Positions 24,250 to 32,025 of a stretch of DNA of 48,568 nucleotides are shown here, in pieces. How positions within the stretch are numbered: the stretch's first letter is position 1; every line of letters starts with the position of its first letter. The notes under the pieces were generated by a model. That model searched no databases. It had not been told where the DNA came from and saw nothing but the letters and a program-made list of their open reading frames with translations. The stretch comes from DASZGL01 sp035938875 (lineage in GTDB: Bacteria; Chloroflexota; Dormibacteria; Aeolococcales; Aeolococcaceae), in assembly GCA_035938875.1 (NCBI GenBank), contig DASZGL010000027.1, positions 1 through 48,568 on the forward strand, given 5' to 3'. A program made the translations under genes and the position numbers.

Positions 24250-25227
24250 GTGCGGGCCTTTGTCACCGGCGCCACCGGATTCATCGGCGGCCGGCTCGCC
24301 GCCAAACTCCGGGCCAGGGGCGACGACGTCGTTGCCCTGGTGCGCAACCCCGCCAAGGCCAAGGCGCTCACCGACATCGGCTGCACGCTTGTCGAGGGTG
24401 ACCTCGACGACGAAGCGGCCATCCGGCGCGCCGTGCAGGGCTGCGACGCGGCATTCCATGCCGCCGCCGTGTATCGCGTCGGCATCGCCAAGTCGGAGCG
24501 ACCTGGGGTCTTCGAAGCCAACGTGCACGGAACCGAGCGCGTCCTCGACGCCGCCATCGGCGCCGGCGTTGCACGAATCGTCTACGTGTCCACTGTCAAC
24601 GCCTTCGGCAATACGCACGGCGAGGTTGTCGACGAGACCTACCGACGACCGGGTGGCGACTTCGTGTCCTGCTACGACGAGACCAAGTACCTCGCCCATC
24701 AGATCGCCGAGGACCGCATCCGCCAGGGCGCGCCGATCATCATCGTCCAGCCGAGCGGTGTCTACGGGCCGGGCGACCACAGCGAGCTGGGCACCATCAT
24801 CGACCAGGCGCGCACCGGCAAGCTGAAGTTCATCAGCTTCCCGGAACTGGGCATGGTGATGGCACACGTCGATGACATCGCCGACGGGATCATCCTGGCC
24901 CACGACAAGGGAAGGCGCGGCCAGACGTACGTTCTCGGTGGTGATGTCGTCCGTCTCCGCGACGTGGTGCGCACCGCAGCGCGGGTCGCCGGCCGAAAGC
25001 CGCCGCGCCTGGTCATGCCGACGCCGGTCATCAAGGCCGGCATCCCCATGGCGCCGCTGGTCACCAGGATGATGGGATTGCCGCCCAACCTGCGTGAGTT
25101 GATCCGCGCCTCCGATGGAGTCACGTACTGGGCCACCGACGCCAAGGCGCGCCGCGAGCTGGGCTACAGCTCACGCGACCTGCAGACAGGATTGACCGAA
25201 ACCTTCGCGGCAGCGGCCGCGGGGTAA
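24250..25227 (+). CDS. NAD-dependent epimerase/dehydratase (extended SDR, dihydroflavonol reductase-like)
   Basis: 325 residues. Nucleotide-binding TGATGFIGGRLAAKLRARG at the start, VEGDLDDEAAI, the active-site Ser region VYVSTVNAFG, and the catalytic YDETK (YxxxK) with the typical substrate-side sequence QPSGVYGPGDHS. The second half (LGGDVVRLRDVV, ELGYSSRDLQTGL) is like dihydroflavonol-4-reductase or HpnA-type SDRs. It should oxidise or reduce a hydroxyl or keto group with NAD(P). Substrate unknown. GTG start; stands alone between aat and an oppositely directed oxidoreductase gene. Confidence 0.88.
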   Translation: MRAFVTGATGFIGGRLAAKLRARGDDVVALVRNPAKAKALTDIGCTLVEGDLDDEAAIRRAVQGCDAAFHAAAVYRVGIAKSERPGVFEANVHGTERVLDAAIGAGVARIVYVSTVNAFGNTHGEVVDETYRRPGGDFVSCYDETKYLAHQIAEDRIRQGAPIIIVQPSGVYGPGDHSELGTIIDQARTGKLKFISFPELGMVMAHVDDIADGIILAHDKGRRGQTYVLGGDVVRLRDVVRTAARVAGRKPPRLVMPTPVIKAGIPMAPLVTRMMGLPPNLRELIRASDGVTYWATDAKARRELGYSSRDLQTGLTETFAAAAAG

Positions 25228-25232
25228 CGAGA

Positions 25233-26099
25233 CTACGACGGGGCCAGCGCGGCCAGCCTGTCGATCTCGCGAAGAGCCTCGTCGGGCGATCCGCCGCGCA
25301 GGCCGGCGACGACCATGCGCACGCCCTGCGAGCTGTAGCGTTTCAGCAGGTCGGGGGTCAGAGGATGCTCCCGCCCGGGGCGAACGGTGAGGTCGATGTC
25401 GGCCAGCGAACGCCCCGCCTGGTGCAGCTCGCGCTCGAGCACGCTGCGCCGCTCGGCGAAGCCGTCCGGGTCGATGATCGGCTGCCAGCCGTCGCCGACG
25501 GCGGCGAGGCGGCGCAGCGCAGCGGTGCTGTGACCGCCGCAGTGGATGGGGAGCGCGGCGCCCTGGAGCGGCTTGGGTGACATGGCGAACTCGGCCAGCC
25601 GGAAGTGCTCACCGGTGAAGCGCACAGGGTTGTCGCCCCAGCACGCTCGCATCAGGCGGACGGCCTCGGTGGTGCGCGCCCCACGCTCGGCGAACGGCTG
25701 ACCCAGCAGGGTGAACTCCTCCTCGAGCCAGCCGGCGCCGACGCCGAGAATCAAGCGCCCGCCGGACAGGCGGTCGAGCGTCGCCGCGGCCTTGGCGACG
25801 AGCAGGGGGTGGCGCAGGGGCAGGACGAGGACCGACGTGCCCAGGCGAACACGGCTCGTCGACGCCGCCAGCCAGCCGAGGGCGAGGAAGGGGTCGAGCC
25901 AGTCGGTGTCGGCTGCGAATGAGGGGCGCCCACTGGCGCTATACGGGTACCGGCTGTCAAAGGTCAGCGGTAGGGCGACGTGGTCGGGGACCCAGAGGGA
26001 CTCGAAGCCGGCGGCCTCGGCATGAGCAGCCAGGACGCGTAGGCTGTCGGGGTTCGCCAAGGGGCCGAATGTCGGCAGCGACAGCCCCAGCTGCATCAT
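25233..26099 (-). CDS. LLM class F420-dependent oxidoreductase
   Basis: 288 residues. Luciferase-like TIM barrel: LGLSLPTFGPLANPDSLRVLAAHAEAAGFESLWVPDHVALP at the N-terminus, RVRLGTSVLVLPLRHPLLVAKAAATLDRLSGGRLILGVGAGWLEEEF, and PLQGAALPIHCGGHSTAALRRLAAVGDGWQP. These blocks match the F420-dependent subfamily with two-carbon-scale hydride transfers, so the host probably makes coenzyme F420; FMN use is not excluded. The start is ATG ATG at 26099; its stop is 5 bases from the convergent SDR stop. Confidence 0.88.
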   Translation of the reverse strand: MMQLGLSLPTFGPLANPDSLRVLAAHAEAAGFESLWVPDHVALPLTFDSRYPYSASGRPSFAADTDWLDPFLALGWLAASTSRVRLGTSVLVLPLRHPLLVAKAAATLDRLSGGRLILGVGAGWLEEEFTLLGQPFAERGARTTEAVRLMRACWGDNPVRFTGEHFRLAEFAMSPKPLQGAALPIHCGGHSTAALRRLAAVGDGWQPIIDPDGFAERRSVLERELHQAGRSLADIDLTVRPGREHPLTPDLLKRYSSQGVRMVVAGLRGGSPDEALREIDRLAALAPS

Positions 26100-26219
26100 T
26101 CGCGTCCCGTCGCGGACGACATCAGGTGCCGATCACAGCCGGTGCTGTCACGGCGCGATCATACGGAGCCCCGCTTCGGGCCCAAGCACCCCGCGCACGG
26201 CGCACGACCGGAGGGACGC

Positions 26220-27188
26220 ATGGCCACCGAGCACCTCCCCGCCTACGACGACCTGCCGGTTGTCGCCGGCGCTCCGCCGAGATCGGCATGGGGGGTGTGG
26301 GGCGACGGCGATGTCTTCGGCTGCCTCAACCTGCTCACCGAGACACGTCTCCTCGAGGCTGTCCGCGCGGTCCGGCGGGGAGCGGTCTTCAACCTCAACC
26401 TGGAGATGGAGCTCCCCGATCCGCCACTCTTCGGCCGCGCTCGATTCGAACATCGCGTCAGCGGCTTCCGCGTCGGCCATGACGAGGAGCTGTGGGCCTG
26501 GAACACGCAGAGCTCCAGCCAGTGGGACGGCTTTCGCCACGTCCGCCACGCCATCCACGGATTCTTCGGCGGCGTCGCCGACGAGGACCACGGCGTTCAC
26601 CACTGGGCGCGTCGCGGCATCGCCGGCCGCGCCGTGCTCGCCGACGTCGCCCGCTGGCGCACCGCCGCGGGCCGGCCACTGCGCATGGATGCCTCCGATC
26701 CCATCGAACCAGACGATGTGCACGCGACCTTGGAGGCGCAGGGAGTTCGGGTCGAGGTCGGCGATATCCTGTTGCTCAGGACGGGCTGGGTGTACTGGTA
26801 TCGCAGCCTTGATGCCGACGGTCGTGGCCGGCTGGGCACCGCCCGCTTCGCCGCTCCCGGACTTCGTCCCGGTGAGCCCACGGCGCGCATGCTGTGGAAC
26901 CTCCACGTCGCCGCTGTCGCCGCAGACAACCCAGCGCTCGAGGTCTGGCCGCCCGGCGCATTGGCGACACACAGCGAGAACGCAGAGCCGGCGTTCGACT
27001 CGCCGGAGACCTTTGTCCACCGCAGCCTTCTGCCGCTGCTCGGTCTACCCATCGGCGAGCTGTGGGACCTCGACAGGCTGGCGCAGGATTGCGCGGATGA
27101 CGGCGTCTACAGCTTTTTGCTCACCTCTGCACCGCTCAACCTGCGCTCCGGCGTCGCCTCGCCGCCCAACGCGCTCGCGATCAAGTAG
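26220..27188 (+). CDS. Cyclase family metal-dependent hydrolase (kynurenine formamidase-like)
   Basis: 322 residues of the PF04199 family. The metal motif appears as SSSQWDGFRHVRH (Gln 101 to His 110), the variant seen in the longer members; VGDILLLRTGW and a late region ending in THSENAEPAF follow. Members hydrolyse cyclic or N-formyl amides or esters with Mn or Zn. GGAGGG about 6 bases before ATG 26220 decides the start over an in-frame one at 26142. It is co-directional with, and 88 bases before, the Liv importer, so it may act on the imported compound (inference). Confidence 0.85.
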   Translation: MATEHLPAYDDLPVVAGAPPRSAWGVWGDGDVFGCLNLLTETRLLEAVRAVRRGAVFNLNLEMELPDPPLFGRARFEHRVSGFRVGHDEELWAWNTQSSSQWDGFRHVRHAIHGFFGGVADEDHGVHHWARRGIAGRAVLADVARWRTAAGRPLRMDASDPIEPDDVHATLEAQGVRVEVGDILLLRTGWVYWYRSLDADGRGRLGTARFAAPGLRPGEPTARMLWNLHVAAVAADNPALEVWPPGALATHSENAEPAFDSPETFVHRSLLPLLGLPIGELWDLDRLAQDCADDGVYSFLLTSAPLNLRSGVASPPNALAIK

Positions 27189-27276
27189 CCCAGCGGAGTT
27201 CGCGCCCCTGTGGAACCCCCTCTCGGTGTGATATGCGTACAGCGCCAGCCAGCCCTGGCGTGTTGGAGGAGGACGT

Positions 27277-28500
27277 ATGCCACACCTGAGGACGCGTGCG
27301 CTCGTCATGCTGTCTGCCGGAGCCGTCGTTGTGCTCGCGGCATGTGGCAGCAGCACCTCATCGTCGTCGAGTGGAGGCGGTAGCACCGGTCAGCCGAACT
27401 ACGCCCCTATCCCCGCCGGCAACATCAAGCTCGGCTTCATCGCCCCCCTCACCGGCCCCAACGCCCAGAGCGGCCAGTTCCTCAAGGCCGGCTACAGCCT
27501 GTTCATCGCCGACATCAACGCCGCCGGCGGCATCGACGGCCACCAGGTTGACCTGGTCGCCGGCGATGACAAGGCCGACCCGGCGACGGGTGCCTCGGAA
27601 GCTCGCCGGCTCACCCAGCAGGAACACGTCGCCGCGGTGCTCGAACCGGGCACCGGTGAAACGACCTTCCAGATTCTTCCCGTCCTAACCCAGGCGAAGA
27701 CCCCGACGGTCGCAGTGCTTCCCGAGAACGAGCTCGACAAGCCCGCCACCTACCCGTACTACTTCAGCGTCTACCCGCTGAACAGCGACAGCGCCAAGGA
27801 GATCGTCAAGTACGCCCGGGCGCTGGGCATCACCAAGCTGGGCATCGCCCGAGACACGACTGGGTTTGGCGACTCGTATGAGCCCGTCATCCGTTCCGAG
27901 GCTCTGCTCCAGAACCTCACCATCACCGACACCAAGAGCTTCGCCATCAGCGCCACCGACGTCACCACGCAGATCCGCCAGCTCAAGGACGGCGGCGCTG
28001 ACGGCCTCGTCATCCTCTCCGTGGGCGCGGCGGTCGGCCACGTGTACGAGGCGCTCAAGGCGCTGAACTGGGCGCCCAAGACGGTGGGCACGTACTCGCT
28101 GCTCTACTCCGGTCGCACGTCGTTGGGCGACCTGGCGGCCAACACCTTCTTCTCCTGCGGGATCGGCGTCGCCAACGGGGGCACTCCTGACCCAGGGCTG
28201 GACGCGCTGGTCCAGAAGTCCAACACCGCCTTCGGCAAGATACCGACCAACGCCGGCGGGATCTGGTCGGTCGACTCGATTCGCATCCTCAAGGCGGCGA
28301 TCGAGAAGTACCACAGCCTCGATCCCGACGCCATCAAGTCGGCGATCGAGTCCTTCAAGGGTGTCTCGTACACGTCGCCGAACTTCACCTACACGTACAG
28401 CGCCCAGGAGCACGCCGGCTGGCCGCGGTCCGAGGTGAAGATGTGCCGCCTCGACAAGGTCGGTCAGGACGGCATTCCGGTCTTCGCGGACAACTCCTGA
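27277..28500 (+). CDS. livK: Branched-chain amino acid-type ABC transporter substrate-binding lipoprotein
   Basis: 407 residues, periplasmic-binding type I fold. Signal peptide with lipobox LAAC (Cys 23), then a Ser/Gly-rich linker. Landmarks: LGFIAPLTGPNAQSGQ, INAAGGIDGHQVDLVAGDDKADP, AAVLEPGTGETT, and AISATDVTTQIRQLKDGGADGLVI. It captures an amino acid, short-chain carboxylate or aromatic acid outside the membrane. GGAGGAGG lies 7 bases before the ATG. Given the acyl-CoA genes downstream, a carboxylate other than Leu/Ile/Val is possible; the sequence cannot settle it. Confidence 0.92.
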   Translation: MPHLRTRALVMLSAGAVVVLAACGSSTSSSSSGGGSTGQPNYAPIPAGNIKLGFIAPLTGPNAQSGQFLKAGYSLFIADINAAGGIDGHQVDLVAGDDKADPATGASEARRLTQQEHVAAVLEPGTGETTFQILPVLTQAKTPTVAVLPENELDKPATYPYYFSVYPLNSDSAKEIVKYARALGITKLGIARDTTGFGDSYEPVIRSEALLQNLTITDTKSFAISATDVTTQIRQLKDGGADGLVILSVGAAVGHVYEALKALNWAPKTVGTYSLLYSGRTSLGDLAANTFFSCGIGVANGGTPDPGLDALVQKSNTAFGKIPTNAGGIWSVDSIRILKAAIEKYHSLDPDAIKSAIESFKGVSYTSPNFTYTYSAQEHAGWPRSEVKMCRLDKVGQDGIPVFADNS

Positions 28501-28506
28501 CTCTCA

Positions 28507-28543
28507 TGCGGGGCGGCGTGAACAGCGGTTCCGCCGCCCCGCA
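28507..28543 (+). terminator. Strong intercistronic hairpin between livK and livH (attenuator or processing stem)
   Basis: TGCGGGGCGGCG (28507-28518) pairs perfectly with CGCCGCCCCGCA (28532-28543); the stem extends inward by GAAC/GTTC after one bulged T, leaving a four-base loop. Only a short CTTT follows, so termination would be partial. Such stems commonly protect the message of an abundant binding protein while reducing read-through into permease genes. Confidence 0.7.
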
Positions 28544-28568
28544 CCGCTTTCGCATCGGGTAGGGGGCG

Positions 28569-29453
28569 GTGCTCAGCGATAACGTCAACGCGCTCGTCAT
28601 CGGGGTCGCCATCGGCTCGGTGTACGGGTTGATCGCGATCGGATACTCCATCGTCTACGCGGCGACGCGGGTGTTCAACCTGGGTCAGGGTGACCTGATC
28701 ACTGTCGGCGTGCTGCTCTCCTACTACCTGCTGGTCGTCGCCGGGTGGGTGGGACTGGCGGCATTCGCCGCCATCGTCGCCAGCGTCGCCATCATCAGCG
28801 TCATCGAGGAACGCGTCGTGGTGCGTCCCGCGCTGCGACGCGCCGACTCGATCGGTTGGTTCATCACCACGCTCGCCTTCGGCGTCATCGTCCGCAACAT
28901 CTATCAGAACCTGTACGGCAACGCCGAGGCGCGGGCCATCCCCAGCCCGCTGTCGAGCAAGGCGATCCAGATCGGCTCGGTGGTCATCTCGCCACAGGAG
29001 TTGCTGGCCATCATCGCGCTGCTGGCGATCACCGTCGCCGTCGAGCTCTTCTACCACCGCACCTGGTGGGGACACGCGATGCGAGCGACATCAGAGGATC
29101 GCGACACCGCGGCGCTTCGCGGCATCGACCCCGGACGAGTCGGGCTGCTGGCGTTCGCCATCGGCGGCTGCATCGCCGGGATCGCCGGTTACGTCCTCGG
29201 CCCCATCCTCTTCTCCGACGTCAACGAGGCCCTCTCCTTGTCGCTCAAGGGATTTCTCGCCATCGCCATCGGCGGCTTCGGCAGCATTCGCGGCGCTCTT
29301 CTCGGCGCCTGGGCGCTGGGCATGACCGAGCAGATGGTCGACCTGCACAGCAGCGCAGCGTATGAACCGGTCGCGGGCCTCGGACTTGTCCTCCTGGTGC
29401 TCATCGTCCGGCCGACGGGCATCTTCGGCGGCGCCGCGGAGCGCGAGGTGTGA
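28569..29453 (+). CDS. livH: Branched-chain amino acid ABC transporter permease, LivH type
   Basis: 294 residues with about eight hydrophobic helices. Typical LivH landmarks: GSVYGLIAIGYSIVYAATRVFNLGQGDLITVG at the start, SIGWFITTLAFGVIVRNIYQ, the loop MRATSEDRDTAALRGIDPGRVGLLAFAIGG that contacts the ATPase, and AIAIGGFGSIRGALLGAWALGMTEQM. GTG start 26 bases after the hairpin. Its TGA overlaps the next GTG (GTGA). It forms the channel with the LivM half of the following fusion. Confidence 0.93.
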   Translation: MLSDNVNALVIGVAIGSVYGLIAIGYSIVYAATRVFNLGQGDLITVGVLLSYYLLVVAGWVGLAAFAAIVASVAIISVIEERVVVRPALRRADSIGWFITTLAFGVIVRNIYQNLYGNAEARAIPSPLSSKAIQIGSVVISPQELLAIIALLAITVAVELFYHRTWWGHAMRATSEDRDTAALRGIDPGRVGLLAFAIGGCIAGIAGYVLGPILFSDVNEALSLSLKGFLAIAIGGFGSIRGALLGAWALGMTEQMVDLHSSAAYEPVAGLGLVLLVLIVRPTGIFGGAAEREV

Positions 29454-31285
29454 GCCGCATCAGCACGCCGGCCGTCAGTCGCTGGCTTCGCCGCTGGAGC
29501 TTCAGCATCGTCGTCGTGCTGGCGCTGGCCGGCCTGCCACCACTGCGCGGCTGGACGGACTTCGACCTGCTCAGGCTCGACCACATCATCGCCCTGGTCA
29601 TGGTGGCCATCGGGCTCAACGTGGTCACCGGGTTCGCCGGGCAACTGTCGCTCGGCCCGGGCGCGGTCTTCGCTGTCGGCGGTTACGTCGCCGCCATCCT
29701 CGCCTTCCACTATCCCGACCACGTCAACCTCCCGGTGATGTGCGCAGTGGGTATCGGGGCCGCGGCCATCGTCGGGCTCATCGCCGGGGTCCCCGCGCTG
29801 CGTGTCAGCGGCTTCTACCTGGGTATGGTGACCCTCTACCTCGCCCTGCTGATTCCCAGCATCGTCGACTCGTTCGAGGTCACCGGCGGCAACAACGGCA
29901 TCGACCTGTTGCAGAAGTTCCCCGACTTCACCCAGGACCTCTCGGGGATGCCGCTCTACGAAGTCACCCTGGGGGCGATGCTCGCGGTGGTGGCGTTCAC
30001 CGGATTGCTCCTCTACTCGCGCGTGGGTCGACGTTTCACCGCGCTCCGAACCAGCGAGGTGCTCGCCGAGTCGCTCGGGGTCAAGGCGTATCGCACCAAG
30101 CTCCTCGCCTTCGTCATCAGCGCGCTACCCGCGGGGCTTGGTGGCGCCTTCTATGTCTACTCGCAGGAGCTGATCAGCAAGAGCAGCATCGACCCGCTGA
30201 TATCCATCAACCTGCTCGCCGCATGTGTCATCGGTGGCTTCGGCCGGGTGTGGGGGCCGGTTGTCGGTGGCGCCATCGTCCTCGGCCTCGACCAGTTCGG
30301 CAGCAACATCCCCCTGGTGGGCGAGCGACTGCAGGAGTGGGAACTGCTGATCAACGGGGTCCTGCTCATCCTCATCATCCTGCTGCTCCCCGAAGGTCTC
30401 GTCGGATTCCGTCCCCTCGACGCTCTGCGGCGGCTGCGCAGGCGCGGCGTCGAGCTGCGCGTGGTGCGCTTCCCGCCGACGGTGATGAGTTCGGGCCCGC
30501 CACCGTTGCGCCGCTGCGCTGAGCCGGCGGGCGTCTTCGAGCTCAGCGGCATCAGCAAGCGCTTCGGCGGCGTCCTCGCCGTCGACGGGGTCGACCTGAC
30601 CCTGCGCCCCGGGTCTCTGCATGCCCTGATCGGGCCCAACGGTTCGGGGAAGACAACCCTGCTCAACGTTGCATCGGGTTTCTACCGCAACGACTCGGGG
30701 ACCATGACCGTCGGCAACGTGCGCACTCGCGGCGGCGATGCCGTGGGCGTGGCCCGCCTCGGCGTGGCGCGCACATTCCAGACTCCCAAGCTCATCGCCG
30801 GGGTCTCGATCCTCGACAACGTCCTCGTCGCCGCCGACACAACAGTGGCGTGCACCGGCTTCGAGTCGGTGTTTCGTCTTCCTCGCGGCATCCGGTGTCA
30901 TCATGTCGCCCGCGAGCGCGCCCTCGACTGCCTGCGCCACGTCGGCCTCGAGGCGGCCGCAGGGCTGCACGCGGGAGAGGCTCCGCATGGCACTCGAAGG
31001 CTCGTCGAGATCGCGCGTGCCATGGCGACCGATCCGCTTTTCCTGCTCCTCGACGAGCCCGCCGCGGGGCTCAGCCCCGCCGAGGTCGAGGGGCTGAAAC
31101 GGATGCTGCGAAGCCTGTCCGCCGCGGGTGTGGGGGTCCTGCTGGTCGAGCACAACATGCCACTCGTGCTCGACCTCGCCGACGAGGTCACGGTGCTGCA
31201 TCGCGGTTCGCGAATCGCCCACGGCGGCCCCGCCGAGGTTCGCCGCCACCCCGACGTCATGCGCGTCTACCTGGGAGCGGCATGA
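29450..31285 (+). CDS. LivM-LivG fusion: permease and ATP-binding protein in one chain
   Basis: 611 residues. Residues 1 to about 335 are a LivM permease: IALVMVAIGLNVVTGFAGQLSLGPGAVFAVGGY, then the coupling loop FTALRTSEVLAESLGVKAYRTKLLAF and IGGFGRVWGPVVGGAIV. A short Arg-rich linker leads to a LivG ATPase from about 363: Walker A GPNGSGKTT at 395-403, GVARTFQTPKL as the Q-loop, Walker B LFLLLDEPAAGLSP with Asp 535/Glu 536, and VLLVEHNMPLV for the H-loop. The signature is unusual, APHGTRRLVEIARAM, where LivG normally has a PYGxQR-like sequence. Fusions of these two subunits are known in the family. Overlaps both neighbours by 4 bases. Confidence 0.92.
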   Translation: MSRISTPAVSRWLRRWSFSIVVVLALAGLPPLRGWTDFDLLRLDHIIALVMVAIGLNVVTGFAGQLSLGPGAVFAVGGYVAAILAFHYPDHVNLPVMCAVGIGAAAIVGLIAGVPALRVSGFYLGMVTLYLALLIPSIVDSFEVTGGNNGIDLLQKFPDFTQDLSGMPLYEVTLGAMLAVVAFTGLLLYSRVGRRFTALRTSEVLAESLGVKAYRTKLLAFVISALPAGLGGAFYVYSQELISKSSIDPLISINLLAACVIGGFGRVWGPVVGGAIVLGLDQFGSNIPLVGERLQEWELLINGVLLILIILLLPEGLVGFRPLDALRRLRRRGVELRVVRFPPTVMSSGPPPLRRCAEPAGVFELSGISKRFGGVLAVDGVDLTLRPGSLHALIGPNGSGKTTLLNVASGFYRNDSGTMTVGNVRTRGGDAVGVARLGVARTFQTPKLIAGVSILDNVLVAADTTVACTGFESVFRLPRGIRCHHVARERALDCLRHVGLEAAAGLHAGEAPHGTRRLVEIARAMATDPLFLLLDEPAAGLSPAEVEGLKRMLRSLSAAGVGVLLVEHNMPLVLDLADEVTVLHRGSRIAHGGPAEVRRHPDVMRVYLGAA

Positions 31286-32025
31286 GCGCCAACGGCACCC
31301 TGCGCGTCGACGACCTCCACGCCGGCTACGGCGCGATCGAGGTGGTCCACGGCGTCGGCCTCGAGGTGCATCCGGGTGAGACGGTCTGCCTGCTTGGTCG
31401 CAACGGTGCGGGCAAGACGACGACCCTGTCGGCGATCGCGGGAAGCTGTCGCGATGCGCGCGGCAGCATCCGTCTCGGAGAGCGCGAGCTGCGTGGCCTG
31501 AGCGCAGCGCGTGTCGCCGGCGCCGGCGTCGCCTTCGTCCCCGAGGGCCATCGCATCTTCCGCAGCCTCAGCGTCGGCGAGAACCTGCGCATCGGCGGCT
31601 TCCTGCGCCGCCGCGATCCCGCTGCGATTTCCGCTGACCTCTCGCGCATGCTCGAGCTCTTTCCCCCACTGATAGGACGCGAGAAGCAGGTGGCGGGACA
31701 GCTGAGCGGCGGCGAGCAGCAGATGGTGGCCCTGGCCCAGGCGCTGATGACCGCGCCCCGGGTGCTCATCCTCGACGAGCCGTCGGCTGGACTCGGCCCG
31801 CTCATCGTCGACGCCATCTACGCCGCCGTGCGGCAGCTGCGCGATGAGGGGCTGGCGCTGCTCATCGTCGAACAGGCGGTGGAGCGCGCGCTGCGTGAGA
31901 GCGACCGGGCCTACGTCATGGAAGGCGGTCGCGTTGTGCTCTCGGGGAACACCGCGGAACTGGCCGACGACAAGCGAGTCGCCGAGATCGTCCTCGGCGA
32001 GCCTACTGAGTCACCCGCGGGCTGA
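31282..32025 (+). CDS. livF: Branched-chain amino acid ABC transporter ATP-binding protein, LivF type
   Basis: 247 residues. Walker A GRNGAGKTTTL, Q-loop FVPEGHRIFRSLSVGENL (the EGHRIF sequence marks LivF), signature LSGGEQQMVALAQAL, Walker B VLILDEPSAGLGP, and LLIVEQAVERAL for the H-loop. It pairs with the LivG half of the upstream fusion. ATG at 31282 shares ATGA with the fusion's stop. It ends the transporter unit; the 3' end overlaps the convergent CaiB fusion gene by 15 bases. Confidence 0.93.
   Translation: MSANGTLRVDDLHAGYGAIEVVHGVGLEVHPGETVCLLGRNGAGKTTTLSAIAGSCRDARGSIRLGERELRGLSAARVAGAGVAFVPEGHRIFRSLSVGENLRIGGFLRRRDPAAISADLSRMLELFPPLIGREKQVAGQLSGGEQQMVALAQALMTAPRVLILDEPSAGLGPLIVDAIYAAVRQLRDEGLALLIVEQAVERALRESDRAYVMEGGRVVLSGNTAELADDKRVAEIVLGEPTESPAG

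Noticed and set aside
27243..27260. Hairpin CGCCAG/CTGGCG before livK as a riboswitch or terminator
   Set aside because: Only six pairs with a six-base loop and no U-run or conserved aptamer features; likely chance in GC-rich sequence.
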